Of a stretch of DNA of 64,000 nt, positions 46,426-54,444 are shown piece by piece. Position numbers and translations under genes: made by a program. Below the pieces are notes generated by a model. The model was given only the letters and a program-made list of their open reading frames with translations. It ran no database searches and had not been told where the DNA came from. Location: NCBI RefSeq assembly GCF_019679475.1, contig NZ_JAIEZP010000001.1:1860001-1924000 (forward strand), read 5' to 3'. Origin of the DNA: Hyphomonas sediminis. Its GTDB lineage: Bacteria > Pseudomonadota > Alphaproteobacteria > Caulobacterales > Hyphomonadaceae. Positions within the stretch are counted from its first letter, which is position 1; each line of letters starts with the position of its first letter.

Positions 46426-47967
46426 ATGAAACCATGGATTACCGCTGCTGTGTCTGCGCTGGCGATTGCAATGCCGGCCGTTGCGGAGGCGCCTGCGATC
46501 GACTTTGCGAAGGCCGCGCGCCCGTCGAGCGGCGCGATTGTTCTGCCGGTCGGCAAGGACGGCGCGCTGCACGGTATTTCCAAGGATGCCGACAAAGCTG
46601 CCAAGGGCGCCATCGCAGAGGCGATCGCCACAGCAGGCTTCAAGGGCGACGCCGGCCAGACCCTGACATTGTACGGCGCTGGCCCGTATGCCGCCGTCCT
46701 GCTCGTCGGCACGGGCGAAGGCCTGGCGAATGCCAATGACCTGAAAGTGTATGGTGCCATGGCGGCCAAGGGCACTTCGAAGTGGAATGCGGCAGTGAAT
46801 GTGGTCGTGCCGGATGCGAAAGACGTGGCCGACGATGCCGCCATTGCCGCGCTGGGTGCACGCCTTGGCACGTACAACTTTGGCAAATGGGGCAAGGCGG
46901 CTGAAGAGTCGGGCGAGCCGAAAGCCGCGCTGACCTTCCTCGCGCCGGATGCTGCCGCCGCGCGCCGCGCCTGGGAAGGCGATGCCAGCGCAATTGCCGA
47001 TGGCGTCTATTTCGCGCGCGATCTCATCTCCACGCCCTCGAACATCAAGTCGCCCGCCTGGTTTGCCGATCAGGTGGTTGCGAAGTTTGAAGGCGTGAAC
47101 AACGTTACCGTCACCGTGCTTGACGAGACGGAGATCGAGGCCCTCGGCATGGGCGCGCTTTATGGCACCGGGCAAGGTTCCGTGCGCCCGCCGCGCCTCG
47201 TCGCGGTAGAGTATAAGGGCGGCAAGGCAGGCGATGCGCCGATTGCGTTTGTCGGCAAGGGCATCACCTTCGATACGGGCGGCATCTCGATCAAGCCGAG
47301 CAGCAATATGTGGCGTATGCGGATGGATATGTCCGGCGCGGCGGCCTCCGCCGGCGCTGTGCTGACGCTGGCCGAGCGTGACGCAAAGGTCAACGCCGTG
47401 GCGATCCTGGCGCTGGCAGAAAACATGCCGGACGGCAACGCGATCCGCCCCGGTGATGTGCTGACCTCAATGAGCGGGAAAACCATTGAAATCATGAGCA
47501 CGGACGCTGAAGGCCGTCTTGTGTTGGCCGATGCGCTCTGGTGGGCGCAGGAAACCTACAAGCCGAAACTGGCCGTGACGATTGCGACCCTGACAGGCTC
47601 GGTCGGGGGCGCGCTGGGGCCGGACTATGCCGGCCTCTTTACGAAGGATGATGCGCTAGCCGAAACCTTCATCAAGGCAGGTGAGACGTCCGGTGAGCCG
47701 CTGTGGCGCCTGCCGTTGCATCCGAACACCTTCAAAGCCCTCCGCAGCGATGTGGCTGACCTGAAAAATGGTGGCGAAGGCGCGCCGGGCGCTTCTGTCG
47801 GGGCCGCGTTCATTATGGAGTGGGTGAAGGAAGAAACCCCCTTCGTGCACCTCGATATTGCGGCAATGGCCTGGCAGAACTCCGGCACGGCGGTCGATCC
47901 GAAAGGCGCGGTCGGCTATGGCGTGCGCCTGTTCGATGAAATCTCGCGCGGCTATGAAGCGAAGTAA
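46426..47967 (+). CDS. Exported leucyl aminopeptidase-type M17 peptidase
   Basis: A 513-residue M17 peptidase with a signal peptide (MKPWITAAVSALAIAMPAVAEA), unlike the cytosolic paralogue at 19541. Active-site segments are intact: VGKGITFDTGGISIKPS, MRMDMSGAAASAGAVL and STDAEGRLVLADALWWAQ. It should act in the periplasm or outside, trimming peptides for uptake. The signature has STDAEGR where the paralogue has NTDAEGR. It has its own terminator. Confidence 0.9.
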   Translation: MKPWITAAVSALAIAMPAVAEAPAIDFAKAARPSSGAIVLPVGKDGALHGISKDADKAAKGAIAEAIATAGFKGDAGQTLTLYGAGPYAAVLLVGTGEGLANANDLKVYGAMAAKGTSKWNAAVNVVVPDAKDVADDAAIAALGARLGTYNFGKWGKAAEESGEPKAALTFLAPDAAAARRAWEGDASAIADGVYFARDLISTPSNIKSPAWFADQVVAKFEGVNNVTVTVLDETEIEALGMGALYGTGQGSVRPPRLVAVEYKGGKAGDAPIAFVGKGITFDTGGISIKPSSNMWRMRMDMSGAAASAGAVLTLAERDAKVNAVAILALAENMPDGNAIRPGDVLTSMSGKTIEIMSTDAEGRLVLADALWWAQETYKPKLAVTIATLTGSVGGALGPDYAGLFTKDDALAETFIKAGETSGEPLWRLPLHPNTFKALRSDVADLKNGGEGAPGASVGAAFIMEWVKEETPFVHLDIAAMAWQNSGTAVDPKGAVGYGVRLFDEISRGYEAK

Positions 47968-47994
47968 TCGCCTGATTTAATCCGGAAGCGGAAA

Positions 47995-48027
47995 AAGAAA
48001 CGCCCTCTCCAGCGGAGAGGGCGTTTT
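47995..48027. terminator. Bidirectional terminator
   Basis: Stem CGCCCTCTCC (48001-48010) pairs with GGAGAGGGCG (48014-48023), with TTTT on the plus side and a T-rich tract on the minus side. It serves the M17 gene and the facing oxygenase gene. Confidence 0.85.
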
Positions 48028-48048
48028 GATTTGGCGTAGCGCTGAACG

Positions 48049-48996
48049 TCAGCTGCGCTCTTTGACCAGGCCGATTTCGCGCAGGCGCTCCATCAGGAAG
48101 TCCTGCGCAGTGATCGGCGGTTGCGCCTTGCCGCCTTCGGCAAGGCAGCCGGGCAGGGCCTCGATCAGGAAGTCCTGATTGAAATGCAGGAAGAACGGCG
48201 TCGAATAACGCGGGAAGCGCGACCGCTCCGGCGCCGGATTGACGACGCGGTGGGTGGTGGAGGGCAGGACGCCGCCAGCATAACGCTGCAGCATGTCGCC
48301 GCAATTGATCACCAGCGCGCCGGCGGGCGGGTTCACGGCCAGCCATTCGCCGGAGCGGTGTTTCACTTCCAGCCCGGCTTCCTCTGCGCCGAGCAGAAGC
48401 GTGATGACGTTGATGTCTTCATGTGCTGCGGCGCGAACCGTGCCGGCAGGTGGCGGGTCCATCTGCGGCGGATAATGCAGCAGGCGGAGGATCGAATTGC
48501 CGAAATTGACCTTGTCGGAGAACCAGTCTTCGGCAAGGCCGAGATGCAGGGCAACGCCCTTCAGCAGGTCTGCGCCGAAATCGTCCAGCGCAGTGTAAAG
48601 CGCCCGTGTTGCGCGGTCGAAGTCGGCGACTTCGGCCACATGCGGCGTGTCCTTCATCGTGGCGCGATAGGGCGATCCTTCGGGCAGCGCGCGGCCGGTG
48701 TGCCAGAATTCTTTCAGGTCGGCCTGCGCCTGGCCTTTGGCATTCTCGGTGCCGAAGGGCGTGTAGCCGCGCTGACGCCCGCCGGGGGCATCATGATAGG
48801 CTTCTTTCGCCTCCGCCGGCAGCGCAAAGAAGGCTTTCGTGGCGGCAAGGTTGTCGTCGATGACTTTCTGGGAAACCGGATGGCCGGTGATCACCGCAAA
48901 GCCGGTCTCGCGGAAGGACTTCCCGAGACGGTCGGCAAAGGCGGCCTTGTCGGTATGCCAGAGCGGATAGGGGATGGGTTCGAAATATTGGGTCAT
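48049..48996 (-). CDS. 2-Oxoglutarate/Fe(II) oxygenase, isopenicillin N synthase family
   Basis: A 315-residue non-heme iron oxygenase. Iron ligands are H192-x-D194 (AAHEDINVITLL) and H249 (STTHRVVNP); R263-x-S265 (RYSTPFF) binds 2-oxoglutarate. The N-terminal DIOX_N region (FRETGFAVITGHPVSQKVID) is present. Substrate unknown; many bacterial members are annotated by family only. It is a single gene, divergent from the Wzz-type gene. Confidence 0.9.
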   Translation of the reverse strand: MTQYFEPIPYPLWHTDKAAFADRLGKSFRETGFAVITGHPVSQKVIDDNLAATKAFFALPAEAKEAYHDAPGGRQRGYTPFGTENAKGQAQADLKEFWHTGRALPEGSPYRATMKDTPHVAEVADFDRATRALYTALDDFGADLLKGVALHLGLAEDWFSDKVNFGNSILRLLHYPPQMDPPPAGTVRAAAHEDINVITLLLGAEEAGLEVKHRSGEWLAVNPPAGALVINCGDMLQRYAGGVLPSTTHRVVNPAPERSRFPRYSTPFFLHFNQDFLIEALPGCLAEGGKAQPPITAQDFLMERLREIGLVKERS

Positions 48997-49135
48997 GGGC
49001 CGGTTTTGCCAGAAGATCGCCAGCCGAGATAGTAGGGGTATTCACGAGGCCAAGGGCCCTGATGCTTAAGGAAATATCAAACGCGCTATGGCACCTGTGA
49101 ACGGCTAGAGTACCCGCAAGGAGCGGCGCGCGTCC

Positions 49136-50530
49136 ATGTCCCAAGCCGAACCCGGCCAATCAGTTGCCCGGCCCGCGCCGTCGCGCGTGCGCCCGCAGCT
49201 GGGGGCTGCGGATCTGGCGCAGCATTTGTGGCGCGCCAAGTGGTTGATGTTGCTGGTATTTCTTCCCTTGTTTGCGCTCGGCCTGTTTGCAGCGCTGATC
49301 CTGCCGGAGCGCTATACGGCCACCGCCCGATTGCTGGTTTCCCCGGAAACGGCGGCGCAGGCAGAGCTGGAACTTCTGCGCAGTCCGGTCGTGCTTTCTG
49401 CGGCGCTGGATAAGGTCACGCTCGCCAAGGCTTTTCCTTCCATCGCGGCGGGCTGTGCAGGCGATGATTGCAAGCGCGCCGGCGCTGAGGCGCTTGGCGC
49501 CGTGCTGACAACGCAGATTGCGCCGGGCGGCCGCGCCATCCGCCTTGGCCTGACCCATCCCGACCCGGTGATCGCCGCTGAGCTGCTCAACGCGCTCACC
49601 CGCGCCTATCTCGACTATCGCCCCGCAATCCTCGGCGAGGAGCCCGCCCTCGGCTTCGGTGCCCAGCGTGAGCGGTTCGAGCGGGAGGTGGCCGACGCCG
49701 AAGCCGCCATTCGTACCTATCTGGCCGACAATGGCCTTACCGCCCTTGAGGCCGAGCGCGAAACGCTGCGGCGTCTCTATGAAGCCGCCAACCTGCAGCT
49801 CATCGCGGCCACCAGCCGGCAGGCCCAGCTGGAAGCGGAGCTGGCGAGCTATCGCCGCAAGCTGGGCGCCATCCAGCCTGACCAGACCCTCTATGAGGAA
49901 GACAGCTCGCGCGAGCGGCTGCAGGAGCTCTACATCCAGCGCGAAGAGCTGCGCGCGCGCCTTGCGCCGACTGCGCCTGCACTGCGCGACCTTGATGACA
50001 GGATCGCGCGAATTGAAGGTCTGCTGAGCAATCAGGAGCAAACTGCCGGCACCGTCCGCCGCGGGCCAGACCCGCTGTATCAGGAAGTTCAGGCGGCCAT
50101 CGCCCGGCTGGAAGCCGAAGTGCAGGCGGCTGCCCGTCAGCAGGCAGAGCTTCATGCACAGATCGCCAGCCTCGAGGCGCGCGATCAGCAGATGCGGGAG
50201 CTGGCTCCCGGCCTTGGGGAGCTGCATCGCCGCCGGGACGCCGCCGCCGAAGCCGCACTGACCTACGCCAGACGCGCCGCCGATGCGCGTGCCCGCAGCG
50301 ACCTTGCCCGCGAAGGCGCCGGCGATGTGCGCCTTCTGGAGCGGGCCTATGTGCCACTTCGCGGGCACAGCCTCAGAATTCCGGCGGCCATTGCGGCCTT
50401 CCTGTTGGCTGGTCTCGCGGCGCTGGCGGTGGGCATGATGTATGCCTTCTCCCAGCGAGGCTTCGTCACGCCGCGCTCATTGGAGCGCACGGTCGGCGTG
50501 CCCGTCCTGGCGTCCGTCCGCCACCACTAG
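49136..50530 (+). CDS. Wzz/GumC-type polysaccharide chain-length protein
   Basis: A 464-residue protein with a helix near residues 36-56 (WLMLLVFLPLFALGLFAAL), a long periplasmic coiled coil with many Gln/Glu/Arg heptads, and a second helix near 418-440 (IPAAIAAFLLAGLAALAVGMM). This is the Wzz topology of capsule or exopolysaccharide co-polymerases. A short cytoplasmic end (LERTVGVPVLASVRHH) stops where a tyrosine-kinase domain would begin in BY kinases. The CpsD-like gene at 53636 may supply that part. AAGGAG is 12 bases before the ATG. Confidence 0.85.
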   Translation: MSQAEPGQSVARPAPSRVRPQLGAADLAQHLWRAKWLMLLVFLPLFALGLFAALILPERYTATARLLVSPETAAQAELELLRSPVVLSAALDKVTLAKAFPSIAAGCAGDDCKRAGAEALGAVLTTQIAPGGRAIRLGLTHPDPVIAAELLNALTRAYLDYRPAILGEEPALGFGAQRERFEREVADAEAAIRTYLADNGLTALEAERETLRRLYEAANLQLIAATSRQAQLEAELASYRRKLGAIQPDQTLYEEDSSRERLQELYIQREELRARLAPTAPALRDLDDRIARIEGLLSNQEQTAGTVRRGPDPLYQEVQAAIARLEAEVQAAARQQAELHAQIASLEARDQQMRELAPGLGELHRRRDAAAEAALTYARRAADARARSDLAREGAGDVRLLERAYVPLRGHSLRIPAAIAAFLLAGLAALAVGMMYAFSQRGFVTPRSLERTVGVPVLASVRHH

Positions 50531-51324
50531 CGTTCCAGTCGGCGCAGTCCGTTCGCGAACGCGGCGCGGGATATTTCTCCCGTATGCACGTCCACAATCG
50601 CGCCATCGGCGCCAACAAACAGCGTCACGGGCAAAGCGCGTGAGCCGATGGCCGCGCCAAGCCCGCTTGCCGGGTCCAGCAGGATGCGCTCTGCCGGCAG
50701 GCCTGCGCGCTCAAGGTAGGCCTCGATCGCTGCAGGCGCTTCGCCCTGATTGACGAAATAGACCGGCACGGGCGCGCCCTCGGCCTCCTCCATCATCATC
50801 GGCATTTCGCGCCGGCAGGGGCCACACCAGCTGGCCCACAGATTGACGACATACCCGCCCGCCTGCGCCGCGCCGGGATCGGCGGGCGACCCGTCCAGCG
50901 CACGCAGCGCCACATGGCTGGGGAAGGGCTGTGGCTCATAGCGCAGCAGGGTGGCGGAGGTAAGCGCGAACACGCCCGCGAGTATTCCCGCCGTAACGGG
51001 CAGGGCCAGCATCGCCAAGCCCGGCCGCGTGCGCCAGGCCGTGAAGGCCGCTGCCGCCAGCACGCCCACAGGCGCGGAAAACCCGCCCTGCCAGATCGCC
51101 AGAATGCTCAGCGGCTCCGCCAGATAAGCGGAAGGATTTGCCAGCACCCATCCCGCCCGCGCCGCCAGGATGCCTACGATCACGCCGCCTGTCGCCGCAT
51201 CGGAAAAAGGCGCCTTCCACCGCCGCGAAAGCCGACCCGCGACCAGAAAGAACACACCGATCAGCGCAATCACCAGCAGGCGATCCGCCGAAAACGCTAG
51301 TGGTCCAATCGAAAGGGTTTGCAT
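50527..51324 (-). CDS. Fusion of Lgt-like membrane region with TlpA thioredoxin domain
   Basis: A 265-residue protein. Residues 1-115 form about four helices and include AARAGWVLANPSAYLAEPLS and IWQGGFSAPVG, which resemble the middle of prolipoprotein diacylglyceryl transferase, but the essential Lgt HGGL and RxGNxxN-type motifs are missing. Residues 125-265 are a TlpA-like thioredoxin domain with C157-GPC160 in NLWASWCGPC. It should reduce disulfides on the periplasmic side. ATG 51324 begins the first helix. It meets the Wzz gene at a shared CTAG. Confidence 0.8.
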   Translation of the reverse strand: MQTLSIGPLAFSADRLLVIALIGVFFLVAGRLSRRWKAPFSDAATGGVIVGILAARAGWVLANPSAYLAEPLSILAIWQGGFSAPVGVLAAAAFTAWRTRPGLAMLALPVTAGILAGVFALTSATLLRYEPQPFPSHVALRALDGSPADPGAAQAGGYVVNLWASWCGPCRREMPMMMEEAEGAPVPVYFVNQGEAPAAIEAYLERAGLPAERILLDPASGLGAAIGSRALPVTLFVGADGAIVDVHTGEISRAAFANGLRRLER

Positions 51325-51488
51325 ACGGATAATCCTGGCTGGATTGGCGGCGGTGCCCACAGTCGGACGGGCGACTTCAAGCTATGGCCCCAACCGCCCG
51401 GTTCAAGACGCCATCAGATCACATGTCGGTGGGGTAGGCGGTATGCTTTCCGCAGGTGCTACAATTTCCCGGAGAATGGCGCGCTGGC

Positions 51489-52303
51489 GGTGCTGTCAGA
51501 CGAATGCGAACCAGTCTCCGATATTCGCGCGCGAGCGGGCCTCAGGCAACGAGAAGTTCCCGCCATTCGCGAAGCGCGGCGTCTCGCAGCGATTTAAACC
51601 GGGCTCTCCCTTCGATATTTCTCTGCTGGTTGAAATGATTGTGTACCGATGAATGTGCCGACGCGAATTTCTGAAGACTTCGCATTCTCGGGAAACGCGA
51701 CATCGCCCGTTCCCTTCGTCGACGCGGAAGGTGTGAATTTTCGGCACGGTTATTGAGATATCGGCCGGCTTCATGGCGATGCTCATTGCCGAGCTCTTTC
51801 AGAGCCGCGCCGTAAGACCGGAGTTTGTCTGTGACGATACCTTCGGGGCTCCCGTAACGCTTCATCGCTTTTCTAAGGAATTTCAAGACCGCAACCTTGT
51901 CCCGCTTCTTCGTGACGTAAGCCTCCAGAACCTCACCTTCGTGATCCACCGCACGCCACAGGTAATGCGTTTCTCCCCGGATTTTCACGAACACCTCGTC
52001 CAGAGGCCAGCGCCACTGAGGCACCTGCCGCAACGCTTCTGACCTCCGCTTGCGGATCTTACTCGCGAAATAGATCCCGAAACGATCGACCCAAAGTCTT
52101 ACGCTTTCGTGGCAAACGTCTATGCCGCGCTCGTGCAGAAGGTCCTCGACATTCCGTAAAGATAGCGGAAATCGAACATACATCATCACCGCAAGCTGGA
52201 TGATCTCGGGGGATGTCTTGAAATAGCGGAACGGTGATCTGGCCATTTTCAGAGGCCAAGCCCGGGATTTGGCCTCTTCAAGCCCGCTTGCGCTGACAAT
52301 GCC
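51489..52303. mobile_element. IS6-family insertion sequence
   Basis: An 815-bp element around one transposase gene. The left end GGTGCTGTCAG (from 51489) and the right end, read on the minus strand, GGCATTGTCAG (from 52303) form imperfect inverted ends of the IS6 kind. No 8-bp duplication is seen at the flanks. Just inside the right end is a hairpin GAGGCCAA/TTGGCCTC, in front of the transposase. A diverged partial copy ends at 53074. Confidence 0.8.
51542..52246 (-). CDS. IS6-family transposase
   Basis: A full-length 234-residue DDE transposase with catalytic D83 (PLDEVFVKI), D140 (GIVTDKLRSYG) and E169 (NNRAENSH), and the IS6 N-terminal helix-turn-helix (SLRNVEDLLHERGIDVCHESV). No stop or frameshift, so it may be active. 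IS6 elements move by replicative transposition and form cointegrates. Base use is lower in GC than the flanking genes. Confidence 0.95.
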   Translation of the reverse strand: MARSPFRYFKTSPEIIQLAVMMYVRFPLSLRNVEDLLHERGIDVCHESVRLWVDRFGIYFASKIRKRRSEALRQVPQWRWPLDEVFVKIRGETHYLWRAVDHEGEVLEAYVTKKRDKVAVLKFLRKAMKRYGSPEGIVTDKLRSYGAALKELGNEHRHEAGRYLNNRAENSHLPRRRRERAMSRFPRMRSLQKFASAHSSVHNHFNQQRNIEGRARFKSLRDAALREWRELLVA

Positions 52304-52304
52304 C

Positions 52305-52757
52305 CTATTTCAGTTCAACTGAATAGATACCGATACCCATTGCACAGGTCTCTGTCTCGCACGCAACCATGTCAAGAATGATCCCAATTTCACGCGATTT
52401 GTCGGAACTCGGGATTGCAACGACTGGCCTAGCATCGGATCGACGGTCGTGCTCGGTCCACCAACCGTCATTCGAGTCCGATAGTTCAAGGTCGATGTTC
52501 GTACAATTGGCGTCACACAGTCCGTACACGAAGTACATTCTTCCGGGTTCAGGCACGAAGGTCGTAAAGCCTGTCTCGCCCGTCGCTGCATCTACAATCT
52601 CAAAGTCTCGCGCAAGTTTTTGATATGATGGGTCTGCTGCGGCCGTAAGTTGTTCACGCAACATGCCACGCACATCTTGGGCCGACGCGCCACTTGCTGC
52701 AAGAAAGGCTGTGACCATAAACGCAACAGCCAGCCACCAGAATCTACCGCTTTTCAT
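52305..52757 (-). CDS. Secreted protein of unknown function between IS6 copies
   Basis: A 150-residue protein with a clear signal peptide (MKSGRFWWLAVAFMVTAFLAASGASA). The mature part has four cysteines in two pairs (LCDANC and CETETC) and an acidic, Trp-containing loop (SNDGWWTEHDRR). The family is not recognised. The GC content is lower than nearby genes. The TAG stop lies one base outside the IS6 end, so the insertion may have trimmed the original 3' end. I preferred ATG 52757 to a longer frame that has no ribosome site. Confidence 0.65.
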   Translation of the reverse strand: MKSGRFWWLAVAFMVTAFLAASGASAQDVRGMLREQLTAAADPSYQKLARDFEIVDAATGETGFTTFVPEPGRMYFVYGLCDANCTNIDLELSDSNDGWWTEHDRRSDARPVVAIPSSDKSREIGIILDMVACETETCAMGIGIYSVELK

Positions 52758-52919
52758 ATCTGCACATCTATTCCCGACAATCTGGAGAAAATACATCGCG
52801 CGGGCTGTTCCTGTAATCGTCAGCCTAGTCGGTAAATTCATGGGCGAGTCAAGTCCCGTTGAGCTGCCCCAAGGTTTTCGGACCAGTTCTTGCTTGGGAC
52901 TGACCTGTCCCTGCAATTT

Positions 52920-53074
52920 CCGACATTGCCCGACAACGGAAATCGGACATACATCATGACCGCGAGTTGGATGATCTCGGGTGACGTTTAGAAGTAGCGG
53001 AAGGGTGACCTGGTCATTTCACGAGACTAAGCCCCGGATTTGGCCTCTTCAACCCAGGTTCCCCTGACAACGCC
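52920..53074 (-). pseudogene. Remnant of a second IS6-family element
   Basis: About 155 bp align with the right end of the intact IS: the end GGCGTTGTCAG (from 53074, minus strand), the leader hairpin and the first codons, MTRSPFRYF, then an in-frame stop where the intact copy has Lys, then TSPEIIQLAVMMYVRFPLS. Homology fades at about 52920. Between 52853 and 52890 the words TGAGCTGCCCCAAGGTTTTC resemble an IS3-type end, but this is uncertain. Confidence 0.75.
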
Positions 53075-53139
53075 TGATTTAGGGAATTTACGCCCTACGC
53101 CTTGAATATACGCGAGGAAAATCAGCAGGCGGCCGCAGG

Positions 53140-53190
53140 TTCCCTGTTGTTTTACGCTATTTCCCTGTAAATCGCCCCGTAACAGGGAAA
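53140..53190. repeat. TTCCCTGT direct and inverted repeats
   Basis: TTCCCTGTT (53140-53148), TTTCCCTGT (53160-53168) and the inverted AACAGGGAAA (53181-53190) lie close together in a gene-free stretch. Comparable TTCCCTGTT clusters are often seen beside tRNA genes in alphaproteobacteria, from memory. I see no gene from 53075 to 53287. Confidence 0.5.
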
Positions 53191-53287
53191 ACGCGCAAAA
53201 CCGAACTGCTGCAAATGGCAAACGGAGACTTCGGCCCAGAAACGACCTCAAAATACGCTGATACGGAAAACAGAGACGCCTGCGGAT

Positions 53288-53313
53288 GAAAAAATCCCCG
53301 TGTTTCCGGGGAC
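53288..53313 (-). terminator. Rho-independent terminator of tRNA-Ser
   Basis: On the minus strand TCCCCG pairs with CGGGGA around GAAACA and is followed by six T, about 45 bases after the tRNA 3' end. It marks the native edge of the tRNA transcription unit. Confidence 0.75.
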
Positions 53314-53355
53314 TTGTGGCACATAATCTTAACTGGATTTCGTTGCTATTTTAGG

Positions 53356-53445
53356 TGGCGGAGAGGAAGGGATTCGAACCCTCGATACGCGTTAACGTAT
53401 ACGCCCTTAGCAGGGGCGCGCCTTCAGCCACTCGGCCACCTCTCC
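53356..53445 (-). tRNA. tRNA-Ser (anticodon GCT)
   Basis: A 90-base serine tRNA with encoded CCA. The acceptor stem GGAGAGG/CCTCTCC, D arm GGCCGAGTGGCTGAAGGC, anticodon loop CTGCTAA (anticodon GCT, reads AGC/AGT), long variable arm and T loop GGTTCGAATCC are all seen on the minus strand. G is the discriminator base. The IS6 patch lies on its 3' side, the side at which integrating elements normally insert. Confidence 0.95.
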
Positions 53446-53635
53446 AGCGCTGAAAGTCCCTACAAAGGCCGGGCATCGGGCGCAAGCGTGGAATGTCACG
53501 AAATTCGCCCGGAATTATGTCCAGCGGCCTGCCGGACCACTGATTCTGCGCCGGATTCTGCTGAAAGGGCGCCCGAAGGGGCATGAATTCCACAGGGGCA
53601 AGGCCGGGTGGCAGGGGGCAGGGCGGAGCCCCGGA

Positions 53636-54319
53636 TCAGCCCGTTTGGCGGGGGCGGTGGCCCGATTTCATCTGGTTCATCACCGCGCCGATAACCGTTC
53701 CGCCCGCCCCTTCGACGGCAGCGCGCAGGTCTTCCACATCGCCCGCGCCGGTGGCGCCTGCCTCGACCACCAGCACCACGCCGTCGGTCATCGGGGCAAA
53801 GGTGAGGCCGGCGGCGGAGCGGGCGAGGGCCGGGGCGTCGAGGATCGCCCAGTCACAGCTGCGGCGCAGGGCGCCCCACCAGCCGGGCGCAGGCTGCAGG
53901 CGCACGCGCTGGCCCGGCGCAAGGCGCTCATTGCGGAACCGCGTTACCAGAAGGCGCTGGCCGTCGATCTGATGGGCCGTAAGCAGCTTCTGCATCGCCG
54001 GAACGGCTTCGGTTCCGGGAACGGAATAAATCTGCTCTGTGCCGAGCGAAGCGTCCAGCGCATGGCCAGGCCGGCCAGTATCCTTCAGGATGCCCTTGGC
54101 AAAGGCGGTGTAGAGAGGGTTGGCGCGCAGGTCGAGGTCGATCAGCCAGGTCATCCGCGCGGCGCGCGCGCTGGCCATCAGCGCGAAGGAGGCGGCCATG
54201 CTGCTGGTGCCTTCGCCTTCGCGCGCGGCCATGAACATCAGGACACGCCCACCCGACCGGGGCGGCACCCGGGCGGCGGCCTGCCAGAGGCCGGAGAGAT
54301 CCTGACGCAGGTCGAGCAT
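53636..54319 (-). CDS. CpsD/CapB-like exopolysaccharide ATPase with altered Walker A
   Basis: A 227-residue P-loop protein of the family that pairs with Wzz in capsule or exopolysaccharide synthesis. REGEGTSSMAASFALMASA stands where Walker A is expected, but lacks the Lys of GK(S/T). LIDLDLRANPLY is the Walker A' segment and WAILDAPALARS the Walker B segment. There is no Tyr cluster at the end. It probably works with the Wzz-type protein at 49136. The IS6 patch and the tRNA now lie between them. Confidence 0.75.
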   Translation of the reverse strand: MLDLRQDLSGLWQAAARVPPRSGGRVLMFMAAREGEGTSSMAASFALMASARAARMTWLIDLDLRANPLYTAFAKGILKDTGRPGHALDASLGTEQIYSVPGTEAVPAMQKLLTAHQIDGQRLLVTRFRNERLAPGQRVRLQPAPGWWGALRRSCDWAILDAPALARSAAGLTFAPMTDGVVLVVEAGATGAGDVEDLRAAVEGAGGTVIGAVMNQMKSGHRPRQTG

Positions 54320-54363
54320 TCAACGCCTTCGCGTGTTTCCTTCCGGAGCGCTAGCACGCGATG

Positions 54364-54379
54364 GTTAATGCGTCTTTAG
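54364..54379 (-). promoter_or_regulatory. Possible CtrA site before the CpsD-like gene
   Basis: On the minus strand CTAA-N7-TTAACC is one base from the CtrA consensus TTAA-N7-TTAAC, and TTAACCAT is itself a known half-site. It lies about 45 bases before the ATG at 54319. Cell-cycle control is inferred only. Confidence 0.35.
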
Positions 54380-54380
54380 A

Positions 54381-54414
54381 AAAGGAAAGACCCGCCGGGA
54401 GGGGGCGGGTCTTT
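54381..54414 (-). terminator. Rho-independent terminator of the 58525-54445 operon
   Basis: Stem AAAGACCCGCC (54386-54396) pairs with GGCGGGTCTTT (54404-54414), followed on the minus strand by CCTTTTCT. It is 31 bases after the last stop codon of the operon. Confidence 0.8.
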
Positions 54415-54444
54415 CTGGCTGGCCTGTGAAGGGCGGCTGGGGGA

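Noticed and set aside
50527-51324. Functional prolipoprotein diacylglyceryl transferase
   Set aside because: Only a fragment of the Lgt helices is present, catalytic residues are absent, and the C-terminal half is thioredoxin-like.
52853-52890. End of an IS3-family element
   Set aside because: One TGAGCTGCCCC-like word without a partner or any transposase fragment is too little to call.
53027-53251. 74-codon ORF beside tRNA-Ser
   Set aside because: It crosses the IS6 remnant end and the TTCCCTGT repeats, and shows no protein-like pattern.
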